A stretch of DNA of 51,617 bases from Bacteroidota bacterium (GTDB lineage: Bacteria > Bacteroidota > Bacteroidia > B-17B0 > Aurantibacillaceae): the NCBI GenBank assembly GCA_003153315.1, contig PLYA01000011.1:1-51617 (forward strand), read 5' to 3'. The stretch's first letter is position 1. Each line of letters begins with the position of its first letter. The notes beneath the pieces are model-generated. The model was not told the DNA's origin and made no database searches. It was given only the letters and a program-made list of their open reading frames with translations. This document shows, piece by piece, positions 1-9,125 of this stretch. The position numbers and the translations under genes are program-made.

Positions 1-2535
1 TTTCAAAACGATGAAAAAGAAAAGCGTGCAGCGGAGTTATTCATTGCCAACAAAGAACTTGTATTTCAAACCGAAGAGAAACAAAAACGAGCCGCAGAAT
101 TAGTTATTGCCGATATAGAACTTGCTTTTCAAAATAAAGAAAAAGAAAAACGGGAAATTGCAAATAAAGAGCTTGAAGCATTAAGCTATTCTGCAAAACT
201 AGCTTCCCAATATTCACTTAGTCTTATTGAAGCGAGCCGGGATCCTTTGGTTACAATTAATACCAAAGGTAAGATAACAGATATGAATGAGGCAACGGCA
301 AATATTACGGGTTTAACGCGTGAAAAACTGACTGGCACAGACTTCTTTGATTATTTTACCGAACCACAAAAAGCTCGTGAAGTTTATCAGGAAGTATTTG
401 CAAAAGGCTCTGTTGCCGATTCCCCACTTACGCTTCGCCATAAAGATGGTAAATTGACGGATGTCCTTTTCAATGGGTCGGTTTATAAAGATGACGGAGG
501 GAATGTATTGGGTGTTGTAATTGTAGCCAGAGATGTTACAGCCCAAAAATTACTTTCCAACTATTCTCTCAGTTTGATTGAAGCAAGCCGTGATCCATTA
601 TTCACTATTAGTACCGAAGGAAAAATCACCGACATGAATCAGGCAACGGTAAGAATAACAGGATTATCCCGTGAAAAATTAATCGGCACCGATTTTTTTA
701 ATTATTTTACCGATCCCCATCAGGCACGGGAAGGTTATCAACAAGTATTTGCAAAGGGTTTTGTAGTAGACTATCCGCTAACCCTGATTGATGATAAGCC
801 TACTGATGTATTATTTAATGGGTCTGTTTATAAAGATGATAGAGGAAATGTATTAGGCGCGGTTGTAGTGGCAAGAGATATTACGGATCAAAAAAGAATT
901 GCCACAGAACTAACAGAAGCTAAGGTATTTGCTGAATTGGCAACCGGGCTTGCGGAAGAAGCAAAAAGTAAGGCAGAAGATGCCACAAGAGTTGCGGAAG
1001 ATGCTGTTAAATCGAAACAACAGTTTTTGTCGAACATGAGTCATGAAATTCGTACACCCATGAATGCCATAATAGGCTTTACAAAAGTAGTACTGAAAAC
1101 AGATTTGACTGCAAAACAAAAAGAGTATCTAACAGCCATAAAAATGAGCGGCGATGCATTAATTGTACTCATCAATGACATATTGGATTTGGCAAAAGTA
1201 GATGCCGGAAAAATGAACTTTGTGCAAACGCCTTTCAAAATGGCATTGTCCTTATCTGCCATGCTTCATTTATTTGAAACCAAAATTCAGGAAAAGAACT
1301 TAGTATTAATTAAAGAATACGACAACAGTATCCCCGAAGTATTGGTTGGAGACCCAGTGCGCTTGCATCAGATAATTTTAAACTTAGTAAGTAATGCTGT
1401 AAAATTCACAACAGAAGGAAAAATTACAGTAAGTGTTCGTTTACTGAATGAAGATGAAGAAACAGCCACTCTTGAATTTGCAGTTACAGATACCGGAATC
1501 GGAATACCGGAAAACAAAATAGAGAAAATATTTGAAAACTTTCAGCAGGCAACTAGCGGAACTTCCCGATTATACGGCGGAACCGGATTAGGTTTGGCTA
1601 TTGTTAAACAATTAGTAGAGCCACAAGGAGGAAGTATTCAGGTAAAGAGTAAAGTTAATGAAGGGTCTACTTTTAGTTTCATTTTAGCTTTTCAAAAAAC
1701 AAAAGCTGAAGCTGAATTAGAAGAAGAGATAATTGAGCTTGATACTGAAATTAAAAATATAAAAATATTAGTGGTTGAAGATATTGCACTCAATCAATTG
1801 CTAATGAAAACACTATTAGATGATTTTGGCTTTGAACGTGATATAGCGGCTAATGGAAAAATAGCTATAGAAAAACTACAAACCAAATCGTATGATATTA
1901 TTTTAATGGATTTGCAAATGCCTGAAATGAATGGCTTTGAGGCTACAGAATACATTCGTAATATCATGAATTCTAAAATACCTATTATTGCTTTAACAGC
2001 TGATGTAACAACCGTTGATTTGGCAAAATGCAAAGCTGTTGGCATGAACGATTATATTGCAAAGCCTGTTGATGAAAGATTATTGTACAGTAAAATAATT
2101 GGTTTAGTAAAGAAACCTATGTATTTAAAATCTAATGAAATGAAAGAGCATGGAGGTGAGCAGGGTAAAAAAACAAAATGTATTGATTTGCATTATTTAA
2201 TTCACCGTACAAAATCTGACCCGAAGCTGATGATGGAAATGATTTCACTTTATTTGGAACAAACCCCCCCCTTAATTAGTGCCATGAAAAAGAGTTTGTA
2301 TGATAAGGATTGGAATTCTTTATATGCAGCAGTACATAAAATGATTCCTTCGTTTTCAATAATGGGTATTAGTATAGATTTTGAAAACATGGCAAAAAAG
2401 GTGCAGGAGTATGCAAGTACACAACAACAAACAGATGGAATACCGGACTTAGTTATGCAACTTGAAAACGTTTGCACACAGGCATGTATGGAATTAGAAG
2501 AAGAGTTTAATACAATTAAAAATACAAAAGTATGA
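1..2535 (+). CDS. Hybrid sensor histidine kinase, PAS-PAS-HisKA-HATPase-REC-Hpt (5' partial)
   Basis: Reading frame 1 is open from base 1, so the N-terminus lies outside the window; a TTG at 247 is only an internal codon. In order: a charged coiled coil with a repeated FQN-EK-KR pattern (residues about 1-65), two closely similar PAS domains (about 75-185 and 185-295), a short Ala/Glu-rich helix, HisKA with phospho-acceptor His348 in SHEIRTP, HATPase with N box NLVSNAVKFT, G1 DTGIGIP and G2 GGTGLGLAIV, a receiver with Asp637 in LMDLQMP, and a C-terminal Hpt with His779 in VHKMIP. This is a complete intramolecular His-Asp-His relay. No membrane segment is visible, so the visible part looks cytoplasmic. 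The stop overlaps the next gene's start (ATGA), implying translational coupling to a receiver-only protein. The signal is unknown. Confidence 0.95.
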   Translation, partial: FQNDEKEKRAAELFIANKELVFQTEEKQKRAAELVIADIELAFQNKEKEKREIANKELEALSYSAKLASQYSLSLIEASRDPLVTINTKGKITDMNEATANITGLTREKLTGTDFFDYFTEPQKAREVYQEVFAKGSVADSPLTLRHKDGKLTDVLFNGSVYKDDGGNVLGVVIVARDVTAQKLLSNYSLSLIEASRDPLFTISTEGKITDMNQATVRITGLSREKLIGTDFFNYFTDPHQAREGYQQVFAKGFVVDYPLTLIDDKPTDVLFNGSVYKDDRGNVLGAVVVARDITDQKRIATELTEAKVFAELATGLAEEAKSKAEDATRVAEDAVKSKQQFLSNMSHEIRTPMNAIIGFTKVVLKTDLTAKQKEYLTAIKMSGDALIVLINDILDLAKVDAGKMNFVQTPFKMALSLSAMLHLFETKIQEKNLVLIKEYDNSIPEVLVGDPVRLHQIILNLVSNAVKFTTEGKITVSVRLLNEDEETATLEFAVTDTGIGIPENKIEKIFENFQQATSGTSRLYGGTGLGLAIVKQLVEPQGGSIQVKSKVNEGSTFSFILAFQKTKAEAELEEEIIELDTEIKNIKILVVEDIALNQLLMKTLLDDFGFERDIAANGKIAIEKLQTKSYDIILMDLQMPEMNGFEATEYIRNIMNSKIPIIALTADVTTVDLAKCKAVGMNDYIAKPVDERLLYSKIIGLVKKPMYLKSNEMKEHGGEQGKKTKCIDLHYLIHRTKSDPKLMMEMISLYLEQTPPLISAMKKSLYDKDWNSLYAAVHKMIPSFSIMGISIDFENMAKKVQEYASTQQQTDGIPDLVMQLENVCTQACMELEEEFNTIKNTKV

Positions 2536-2963
2536 AAAACGAAAAGATAAAACTTTTCTTAGTGGATGATGATGCGGTGTTTTTAAAATCATTAGAAATA
2601 GAGTTTCTGCAACATGCCGATTTTATAATTGAAACATTTGCCACAGGTGAGCTTTGTATAGAGAATTTATTACACAACCCCGATGTAATTATTTTAGATT
2701 ACCATTTGGATGGTATTGATAAGGATGCCATGAATGGTTTAGAAACATTAAATAAAATAAAATCTTTCAATCAGGATATTCCTGTTGTGATGTTATCTTC
2801 TCAGGATAAGATTGATGTAGCTATAAACTGTATGCACCATCGTGCCTTTGATTATGTAGTAAAAAGCGAAACCGCCTTTGTACGCTTACAAAAAATCATT
2901 ACCACTATCTTCCGGTATAAAAAAATGGAGAAAGAATTAAAGTGGTATATGGAGCGCATGTAA
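2532..2963 (+). CDS. Single-domain response regulator (REC only)
   Basis: A 143-residue CheY-like receiver with the acidic cluster VDDD at residues 11-14, phospho-acceptor Asp56 in IILDYHL, a Ser-Ser at the switch position (MLSS) and the conserved Lys in YVVKSE near 111. A short helical tail follows and there is no DNA-binding or enzymatic output domain. Its start overlaps the kinase stop by four bases, so the two are almost certainly co-translated and it is the likely phosphate acceptor or shuttle of the Hpt domain. With no output domain it must act on another protein. It cannot itself bind the repeated 40-bp element found immediately downstream. Confidence 0.92.
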   Translation: MKNEKIKLFLVDDDAVFLKSLEIEFLQHADFIIETFATGELCIENLLHNPDVIILDYHLDGIDKDAMNGLETLNKIKSFNQDIPVVMLSSQDKIDVAINCMHHRAFDYVVKSETAFVRLQKIITTIFRYKKMEKELKWYMERM

Positions 2964-2980
2964 TTATTCTCTTTCCAAGT

Positions 2981-3020
2981 GTGAATAATATAACTTATTT
3001 CTAAGTATTTGTAATACTTG
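2981..3020 (+). promoter_or_regulatory. Shared 40-bp upstream element, copy 1
   Basis: It begins GTGAATAATATAACTT and ends with TTTGTAATACTTG, ending 33 bases before the DUF748 start. The same two blocks with the same spacing occur at 5426 and 6188 and nowhere else that I found in the window. It could be an activator site or an alternative sigma factor promoter. Confidence 0.6.
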
Positions 3021-3053
3021 CTGTAATTAAGACATGCATCTTTACAGCATATT

Positions 3054-5390
3054 ATGCACAAGCTAAAAAAAGCGCTACTTATATTTATTGGCGTCATTGT
3101 AATTATTGTAGTGGCTGTTATTCTGTTTATTTCACCCATTACAAAATACTTAATTGAAAAGTATGGTGAAAAATACACCGGGCGGCAAATTACATTAGAC
3201 AGGGCTTATGTAAACCCCTTTACAGGGTATGTTCATTTAAGCAACCTTAAAATTTATGAACTGAAAAGCGATAGTGTTTTCTTTTCTGCAAAAGGAATAA
3301 GCGTAAATATAGCCATCCTAAAACTCTTTACTAAAACGTATGAAATAAGTAGCATCACATTAGACCAACCTCAGGGAATAATTATTCAAAACAAAAAAGA
3401 CCTGAATTTTAACGACCTTATTGAAAGATTCTCTTCAAAAAAAGATTCTACGATAATTAGTGCACCAGTTCATTTTAATATTCTTAATGTAAAGATAAAT
3501 AACGGAGAATTTTATTACCATGAATTAAGAACTCCAATTAACTATTTTATTAAAAACGTTAATATAGAAAGCAGCGGAAAGCGTTGGGATGCAGATACTA
3601 TTCCCGCATCATTTTCTTGTTTATCTGGTACGGGAAGTGGTGATATAAAAGGAAATTTTACGGTTAATGTAAAAACCAATAATTACCGTTCGGCTATTGC
3701 TATTCATAAGTTCGATTTGAAAATATTAGCGCAATATCTTAAAGAGCTTATTAACTACGGAAGCTTTTCTGCCAATTTGGATATGGATATGAAAGCAACC
3801 GGAAACCTGAGTGATGAACAAAACATTACTGCCGTAGGAATGCTGGCAATCAATGATTTTCGTTTCGGGAAAAAACCGGGAGATGATTATGCCTCGTTCG
3901 ACAGATTAGTATTGTCAATAAAAGAAATGAGCCCCCGAAAATTTATATATATATACGATTCTCTTATCCTTAGCCATCCATATTTAAAATATGAGTTATA
4001 TGACCATTTGGATAATCTGCAAACCATGTTCGGAAAGAATGGCTCTAATGTTAAAGAGGTTAAAGATGATCCCACTAAATTTAACCTTGTTATCGAAATA
4101 GCTCGTTATGTAAATGATTTGGCCAAAAACTTTTTTGAAAGTAAGTATAAGATTAATTGTTTGGCAGTTTACAAAGCCAATTTGCAATTCAATGACTATT
4201 CTGAAAGCGAAAAGTTTTCGGTTAACTTAAACCCACTCTATATTATTGCAGATTCTATTAACAACAATCATATACGAGAAAAAATATCTTTTAAATCCGG
4301 TATTAAACCTTATGGTAATATAGCGGCAGCTATAAGCGTAAACATTAAGGATTTTTCAGATTTTGATATACTATATAACTTTCAAAAACTACCCGCCTCA
4401 CTATTTAACCCCTATTTAATATCACGCACATCATTTCCTTTGGATAGAGGAACCCTTGAACTAAACGGCAAATGGAATGTGAAAAACGGGACTATACAAA
4501 GTAATAATCATTTAGTGGTAATAGACCCACGCGTATCAAAGCGATTAAAAAATATAGATATAAAATGGATTCCACTTCCACTAATAATGACTTTGGTACG
4601 CAACTACGGAAATGTTATTGATTATGAAATTCCGATAAGCGGCAATTTAAAGAACCCAAAATTTCATTTGCGCGAAGTAATCTTCGATATCCTCCAAAAT
4701 ATTTTTATAAAACCTGTAACAACACCTTATAGAATGGATGTAAAAAGCACAGAAAACGAAATTGAAAAATCGCTTACTGTAAAGTGGCAAATGCGACAAT
4801 CTTTGCTTAGGTCTGCTCAGGAAAATTATATAGAAGAAATGGCAGACTATCTGTTAAAAAACCCTGAATCCTATATAATGGTTTATCCGCAACACTATAC
4901 CACAAAAGAAAAAGAGTACATCCTTTTTTATGAAGCCAAGAAAAAATATTTTCTGATGATAAATAAAAAAAATGCTCTATCATTTAATAAATCTGATTCA
5001 GAAAAGGTAGATAAAATGTCAGTAAAGGATTCTTTATTCGTTCACTATTTAAACATGCATGCAAAAGATAAAACCATATTTACTATACAGGAAAAATGTG
5101 CCAAGATTATTGATTCATCTATTGTTAACGCTAAATTCAGCCACTTAAATGAAGAAAGAATACATGTTTTTATGTCTTACTTCAAAAACAAAGGAGTAGA
5201 AAAACAGGTACAGATAGCTGCCGCAGTCAACACTATTCCCTACAACGGTTTTTCGTTCTATAAAATAGAATACAAAGGTCTGTCCCCCCAATCATTAACA
5301 GATGCATATAAAGAAATGAATGAATTGAATAGTGAAGCGCCAAGAAAAAAATTTGAAAAAGAGCGTAAAAAAAATAAAAACGCATTGTGA
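3054..5390 (+). CDS. DUF748 / AsmA-like envelope protein
   Basis: This 778-residue protein has one N-terminal membrane anchor (residues about 5-27) followed by a long beta-rich periplasmic region. The block after the anchor (KYTGRQITLDRAYVNPFTG, then a stretch reading HLSNLKIYE) is the typical start of the DUF748 family, which is related to AsmA/TamB-type intermembrane proteins. The C-terminal 200 residues are Lys/Glu-rich with a helical character and contain the YIEEMADYLLKNPES segment seen in the OmpA-like tail of this family. Probable location is the inner membrane with a large periplasmic part; a role in envelope maintenance or lipid transfer is inferred from the family only. It is a single gene preceded by the shared 40-bp element. 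Confidence 0.8.
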   Translation: MHKLKKALLIFIGVIVIIVVAVILFISPITKYLIEKYGEKYTGRQITLDRAYVNPFTGYVHLSNLKIYELKSDSVFFSAKGISVNIAILKLFTKTYEISSITLDQPQGIIIQNKKDLNFNDLIERFSSKKDSTIISAPVHFNILNVKINNGEFYYHELRTPINYFIKNVNIESSGKRWDADTIPASFSCLSGTGSGDIKGNFTVNVKTNNYRSAIAIHKFDLKILAQYLKELINYGSFSANLDMDMKATGNLSDEQNITAVGMLAINDFRFGKKPGDDYASFDRLVLSIKEMSPRKFIYIYDSLILSHPYLKYELYDHLDNLQTMFGKNGSNVKEVKDDPTKFNLVIEIARYVNDLAKNFFESKYKINCLAVYKANLQFNDYSESEKFSVNLNPLYIIADSINNNHIREKISFKSGIKPYGNIAAAISVNIKDFSDFDILYNFQKLPASLFNPYLISRTSFPLDRGTLELNGKWNVKNGTIQSNNHLVVIDPRVSKRLKNIDIKWIPLPLIMTLVRNYGNVIDYEIPISGNLKNPKFHLREVIFDILQNIFIKPVTTPYRMDVKSTENEIEKSLTVKWQMRQSLLRSAQENYIEEMADYLLKNPESYIMVYPQHYTTKEKEYILFYEAKKKYFLMINKKNALSFNKSDSEKVDKMSVKDSLFVHYLNMHAKDKTIFTIQEKCAKIIDSSIVNAKFSHLNEERIHVFMSYFKNKGVEKQVQIAAAVNTIPYNGFSFYKIEYKGLSPQSLTDAYKEMNELNSEAPRKKFEKERKKNKNAL

Positions 5391-5425
5391 AACAAATACA
5401 TTCATTAATCAGCTCTCTTCAATAT

Positions 5426-5465
5426 GTGAATAATGCAACTTGTTTCTAAAGTTTTGTAATACTTT
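5426..5465 (+). promoter_or_regulatory. Shared 40-bp upstream element, copy 2
   Basis: It begins GTGAATAATGCAACTT and ends TTTGTAATACTTT, with the same length and block spacing as the copy at 2981. It lies 60 bases before the start of the small lipoprotein gene. Confidence 0.6.
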
Positions 5466-5525
5466 TCCTTTCAATTAGAATCAATTTTGTAGCTGTAAAA
5501 ATTAATTTGCATTTAAAATTTAACT

Positions 5526-6089
5526 ATGAAAAAAAATTTATTTACGTTTACTGGTACATGTATTATAGCAGGCATTTTATTATCTTCTTGTTCAATCACC
5601 AAGCGCCATTATACAAATGGTTATTATGTCAGTCATCATTCGGGCAAACAAATTGAGGCGAAGACACAAGAGCAAACAGTTCAAAAGAAAACAAAACCGT
5701 CTTTATATACCTTACAAAGTACAACAGAAGGAGCTAATTTAGATTACACTAACAAGCAGAGTCCTATTACAGAAAATGGTGCCATTACAGCAAGTAATAA
5801 ACAGGTAGTGAGTAAGCCACAATTTATTCAGAATACAAAGCATCATGCAAATTATATAACAACCGCTATTCCTTTACAAACTAAAACTTCATTATCGCAT
5901 ACTAAAAAGATAGCTACCGAAACAGTTGCAGGCGATGTACTTAGCTTATTTTGGATAGTTATTTTAATCTTGGTCATTCTTTGGCTTGTTGCGCTTCTTA
6001 CCGGTGGATGGGGATTAGGCGGGTTTATTTATTTACTATTAGTAATTGCCTTAATACTTTTAATCTTATGGTTGCTAAGAATTATATAA
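5526..6089 (+). CDS. Small lipoprotein with two C-terminal membrane segments
   Basis: This 187-residue protein has a lipoprotein signal (hydrophobic residues 5-19, lipobox LSSC, Cys22). A basic RHYTNGYYV block follows directly, which I associate with a family of small Bacteroidota envelope proteins. The middle is Ser/Thr/Gln-rich and low in complexity. The C-terminus has two hydrophobic helices (about 137-160 and 163-186) separated by a Gly-rich turn. A lipid anchor at one end and two membrane helices at the other is an odd combination. Function is unknown. It stands alone, preceded by the shared element and followed by a strong terminator, so it is probably a monocistronic member of the same regulon as its neighbours. 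Confidence 0.75.
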   Translation: MKKNLFTFTGTCIIAGILLSSCSITKRHYTNGYYVSHHSGKQIEAKTQEQTVQKKTKPSLYTLQSTTEGANLDYTNKQSPITENGAITASNKQVVSKPQFIQNTKHHANYITTAIPLQTKTSLSHTKKIATETVAGDVLSLFWIVILILVILWLVALLTGGWGLGGFIYLLLVIALILLILWLLRII

Positions 6090-6123
6090 GCTAAACAAAA
6101 ACTCATATATTACTATTGCCTTT

Positions 6124-6160
6124 AAAGCAGATGATAAACAATTATCATCTGCTTTTTATT
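6124..6160 (+). terminator. Rho-independent terminator after the small lipoprotein gene
   Basis: A perfect stem, AAAGCAGATGATAA pairing with its inverse complement across a four-base loop, followed by a T-rich tract. Confidence 0.85.
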
Positions 6161-6187
6161 TATAGAGGCAATAAATCACTACAATGC

Positions 6188-6227
6188 GTGAATAATGTAA
6201 GTTTTACTCCAGTTTATGTAATACAAA
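6188..6227 (+). promoter_or_regulatory. Shared 40-bp upstream element, copy 3
   Basis: It begins GTGAATAATGTAAGTT and ends TTATGTAATACAAA. It is the most divergent copy in the middle but keeps both end blocks and the exact spacing. It lies 55 bases before the OmpA-family gene. Confidence 0.55.
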
Positions 6228-6282
6228 AGCACCTAAAGCTATGCACTTTTGCATGCTATAATTATTTGACCAAAAAAACCAA

Positions 6283-8304
6283 ATGAAAACTCTTAATTAC
6301 ATTGCCTTTATATGCTTATTAAGTATATGCAAACTCAATGCCCAAAACGATAAAGATAGTTTTGAAAAAGAATTTAATATGGCTGATGAAATATTCTCTA
6401 AAGTATATCAGGATGGAAAGGAAGAATCTGTAACCTATGCTAAAGGGGGCTACGCTGATGCTATCCCTATGTTGCTTAGCTTATACAAACAAGACCCTAC
6501 AAATATGAATGTTGTTTTCAAGTTAGGGGTGTGTTATCGCGGTTCAAGAAGATATAAAGCAGAAGCTATTCCTTATTTCAGCAAAGCGATTACTGATGTT
6601 ACAGCTAATTACAAAGGAAGTTCCTTCAAAGAAAAGAAAGCTCCCCTTGTAGCTTATAAATATCTTGGCGATGCCTACCACTTTAATTACCAGTTTGATA
6701 AAGCTATAGAAGCCTATCAAAAATATATAGCCATAATGGCTGAGAATAAAAGCATGAAGGAAGCATTGCTTGTTGAGATTAACAGAGATATAGAAATGTG
6801 TAAAACTGCAAAACGCTTGGTTTCTAATCCTGTAAACATTAAAATACAAAATATGGGTGCTACTGTGAATTCTACCTATGCAGATTACTCGCCTGTTTTA
6901 TCAGCAGACCAACAAACGCTATTCTTTACCTCGCGTAGAGAAGGTAGTACAGGCGGTTTAAAAGATATTGATGGCAATTTTATGGAAGATATTTATATGT
7001 CAACTAAAACAACCACCGGTTGGTCTCAAGCTATCAATATAGGTTCACCCATTAATACAGAATCTAACGAAGCCAGTGTTGGAATTTCTCCTGATGGGCA
7101 AATTATTTTAATTTATAAAGATGATAACGGAGACGGAAACATATACAGTACAACCTTAAATGGAGATACCTGGGGCAAGCCTGTAAAGCTGAATGATAAT
7201 ATCAATTCCAAATACTGGGAGCCAAGCGCTGCTTTTTCAGCAGATGGAAACACCTTGTATTTTGTAAGCAACAGACCGGGTGGATTTGGCGGAAGAGATT
7301 TATACATCAGTAAAAAAACACCCGAAGGAGATTGGGCTAAAGCCGTAAACATGGGCTCTACCATCAATACACTGTATGATGAAGATGCTCCGTTTATACA
7401 TGCCGATGGAGTTACCTTGTCATTTAGCTCTAACGGACATAATACCATGGGTGGCTTTGATATATTTAACAGCATTCTTACTAAGGATTCGGTATGGTCT
7501 GAAGTTATGAATGTAGGCTACCCTATTAACACTACCGATGATGATGTTTTTTATGTTATCAGCCCTGATGGGCTAAATGCCTATTTCTCTTCCTTTCGTG
7601 AAGGAGGATTTGGAGAAAAAGATAATTACATGGCAACCTTTATCAATAAAAAAGAAACTCCGCTTACCTTAGTAAAAGGCAGGGTGATAGATGAAACAGG
7701 TAAACCTGCCAAGAATGTTGTTATTACCATAACAGACAATGAAACCGAACAGGTTGTTGGAATTTACCATGCTAACAGCAAAACAGGCGAGTTCTTATAT
7801 ATACTTACACCCGGCAAAAATTATAATATAACCTATCAGGCAGATAACCATTTGTTCTATTCAGAGAATATGGAAATATCTAAAGAGACTAAATACTACG
7901 AAATAAATAAACAAATATCATTACCCCCAATTATAGTTGGTTCTAAAATTGTATTGAATAATATTTTCTTTGATTTTGATAAAGCCACCCTGCGTCCGCT
8001 CTCTAATGTAGAAATAAGAAACCTGTTATTGATTATGAAAGCTAACCCAACTATGAAAGTAGAAATATCAGGGCATACCGATAGCAAAGGCAGCGATGCA
8101 TATAACCAGAAACTTTCTGAAGAACGCGCACAGGCCGTAGTAAGCCGTTTGATAGAAAATGGAATAGATGCCAAACGTATGGCTGCCAAAGGATATGGCA
8201 AAAGCATGCCTGCTGCTCTTAATAAAAAAGCAGATGGTAGTGATGACCCCGAAGGAAGGCAATTGAACCGAAGAGTTGAACTAAAGATTACAGAAATTAA
8301 TTAG
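6283..8304 (+). CDS. PorE-like OmpA-family protein (TPR, PD40 propeller, CNA-B-like, OmpA_C)
   Basis: A 673-residue secreted protein with a signal peptide (residues 1-20, cleavage after LNA). In order: TPR-like helices (about 50-170), a six-bladed PD40/WD40-like propeller (about 195-450, with repeats of the SADGNTLYFVSNRPGGFGG kind), a carboxypeptidase-regulatory-like beta domain (about 460-545) and a C-terminal OmpA peptidoglycan-binding domain (DFDKATLRP, then ISGHTDSKG and a closing NRRVEL). This is the architecture of the T9SS component PorE, but Bacteroidota encode many paralogues of this layout, so the T9SS role is only possible. Location is periplasmic, anchoring an outer-membrane complex to peptidoglycan. 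It is preceded by the shared 40-bp element. Confidence 0.85.
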   Translation: MKTLNYIAFICLLSICKLNAQNDKDSFEKEFNMADEIFSKVYQDGKEESVTYAKGGYADAIPMLLSLYKQDPTNMNVVFKLGVCYRGSRRYKAEAIPYFSKAITDVTANYKGSSFKEKKAPLVAYKYLGDAYHFNYQFDKAIEAYQKYIAIMAENKSMKEALLVEINRDIEMCKTAKRLVSNPVNIKIQNMGATVNSTYADYSPVLSADQQTLFFTSRREGSTGGLKDIDGNFMEDIYMSTKTTTGWSQAINIGSPINTESNEASVGISPDGQIILIYKDDNGDGNIYSTTLNGDTWGKPVKLNDNINSKYWEPSAAFSADGNTLYFVSNRPGGFGGRDLYISKKTPEGDWAKAVNMGSTINTLYDEDAPFIHADGVTLSFSSNGHNTMGGFDIFNSILTKDSVWSEVMNVGYPINTTDDDVFYVISPDGLNAYFSSFREGGFGEKDNYMATFINKKETPLTLVKGRVIDETGKPAKNVVITITDNETEQVVGIYHANSKTGEFLYILTPGKNYNITYQADNHLFYSENMEISKETKYYEINKQISLPPIIVGSKIVLNNIFFDFDKATLRPLSNVEIRNLLLIMKANPTMKVEISGHTDSKGSDAYNQKLSEERAQAVVSRLIENGIDAKRMAAKGYGKSMPAALNKKADGSDDPEGRQLNRRVELKITEIN

Positions 8305-8340
8305 TATAAAAGGTTTACGATTGGTTGATTGTATTTATTG

Positions 8341-8466
8341 CATCATGGCATTACTATCGTTAGGGGCCAAATTAAGAACGAAGAGTATGCCGAGAAGAAA
8401 AAATTAATGGAAGCATCTTTGTCTAACGTAAAACAGTATCAATTAAAAGACAAACTAATAGAATGA
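8341..8466 (+). pseudogene. Possible remnant of a BON-domain protein (C-terminal end only)
   Basis: In the 158-base gap after the OmpA-family gene, frame 1 is open from 8329 to a TGA at 8464 but has no usable start. Its translation contains GITIVRGQIKNEE followed by MEASLSNVKQYQLKDKL. The spacing of Gly, Val/Ile, Gly, acidic residues, Ala and Val resembles the second half of a BON domain (GVVTLxGxV...A...V.GV..V). BON proteins are common envelope-stress partners. It is a short, weak match and could be chance. Confidence 0.3.
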
Positions 8467-9095
8467 GTAAGCAATTAAAATATGTAAACATCAAACACTT
8501 ACTCATTCTAATGGGTTTAACAATAAGTATCAGTATTTACGCACAAACCGCAAAAGCGTATTATGCATCAGGAAACACCAAATATCAGACAGGAGATTAC
8601 AAAGGTTGCATACAAGATAATACCAAAGCCATAGAGCTGGACTCTACAAATGCTACTGCTTATTTTAGCAGAGCAGAGGCTAAAAACCAATTGCTGGATT
8701 ATACTGGCGCCCTGTTAGATTATGACAAGGCAATAGCCTTGAACCCTAACTATGCTAAGGCATATCTAAGAAGAGGGAATACTAAAACCATTGCCGGAAA
8801 TTTTAAAGAAGCTATAGTGGATTATACTAAAGCCATTGGATTAAACCCTAAAGATGCCAGTGCTTATTTTGACCGGGCAGATGCCGAAGCCAAAGTAGAG
8901 GATTATAAAATGGCTATATTGGATTATACTAAAGTTATTGAATTAACTCCTAAAGATGCCAGTGCCTATATAAACAGAGGTTTTTGCAAAGAAAAAACAA
9001 ATGATACAAAAGGTACTTGTGCCGATTGGTTAAAAGCAAAGGAATTAGGAAGCATGGATGCTAATAATTTGCTAAACCAATTTTGTAAGGGGTAA
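8463..9095 (+). CDS. Secreted TPR-repeat protein
   Basis: A 210-residue protein with a signal peptide (hydrophobic residues about 12-26, cleavage after IYA) and about five tandem tetratricopeptide repeats filling the rest (repeat core AYFxRAxAKxxxxDYxxAIxD, units starting near 33, 66, 100, 134 and 168). The last repeat ends in a Cys-containing cap (GTCADWLKAKELG) of the kind seen at the end of many Bacteroidota TPR proteins. It is probably a periplasmic scaffold. Its start overlaps the end of the possible BON remnant. No enzymatic domain is present. Confidence 0.85.
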   Translation: MSKQLKYVNIKHLLILMGLTISISIYAQTAKAYYASGNTKYQTGDYKGCIQDNTKAIELDSTNATAYFSRAEAKNQLLDYTGALLDYDKAIALNPNYAKAYLRRGNTKTIAGNFKEAIVDYTKAIGLNPKDASAYFDRADAEAKVEDYKMAILDYTKVIELTPKDASAYINRGFCKEKTNDTKGTCADWLKAKELGSMDANNLLNQFCKG

Positions 9096-9125
9096 TAAGC
9101 CCTTGCGTTTTAAACGGAATAAACC

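Noticed and set aside
247..2535. TTG at 247 as the start of the hybrid kinase
   Set aside because: The frame is open to base 1 and the TTG falls inside the first PAS domain.
7113..7475. Minus-strand frame inside the OmpA-family gene
   Set aside because: Shadow frame of a gene with clear domain architecture.
6283..8304. Firm assignment as PorE
   Set aside because: The architecture fits, but many paralogues share it and no other T9SS component is in the window.
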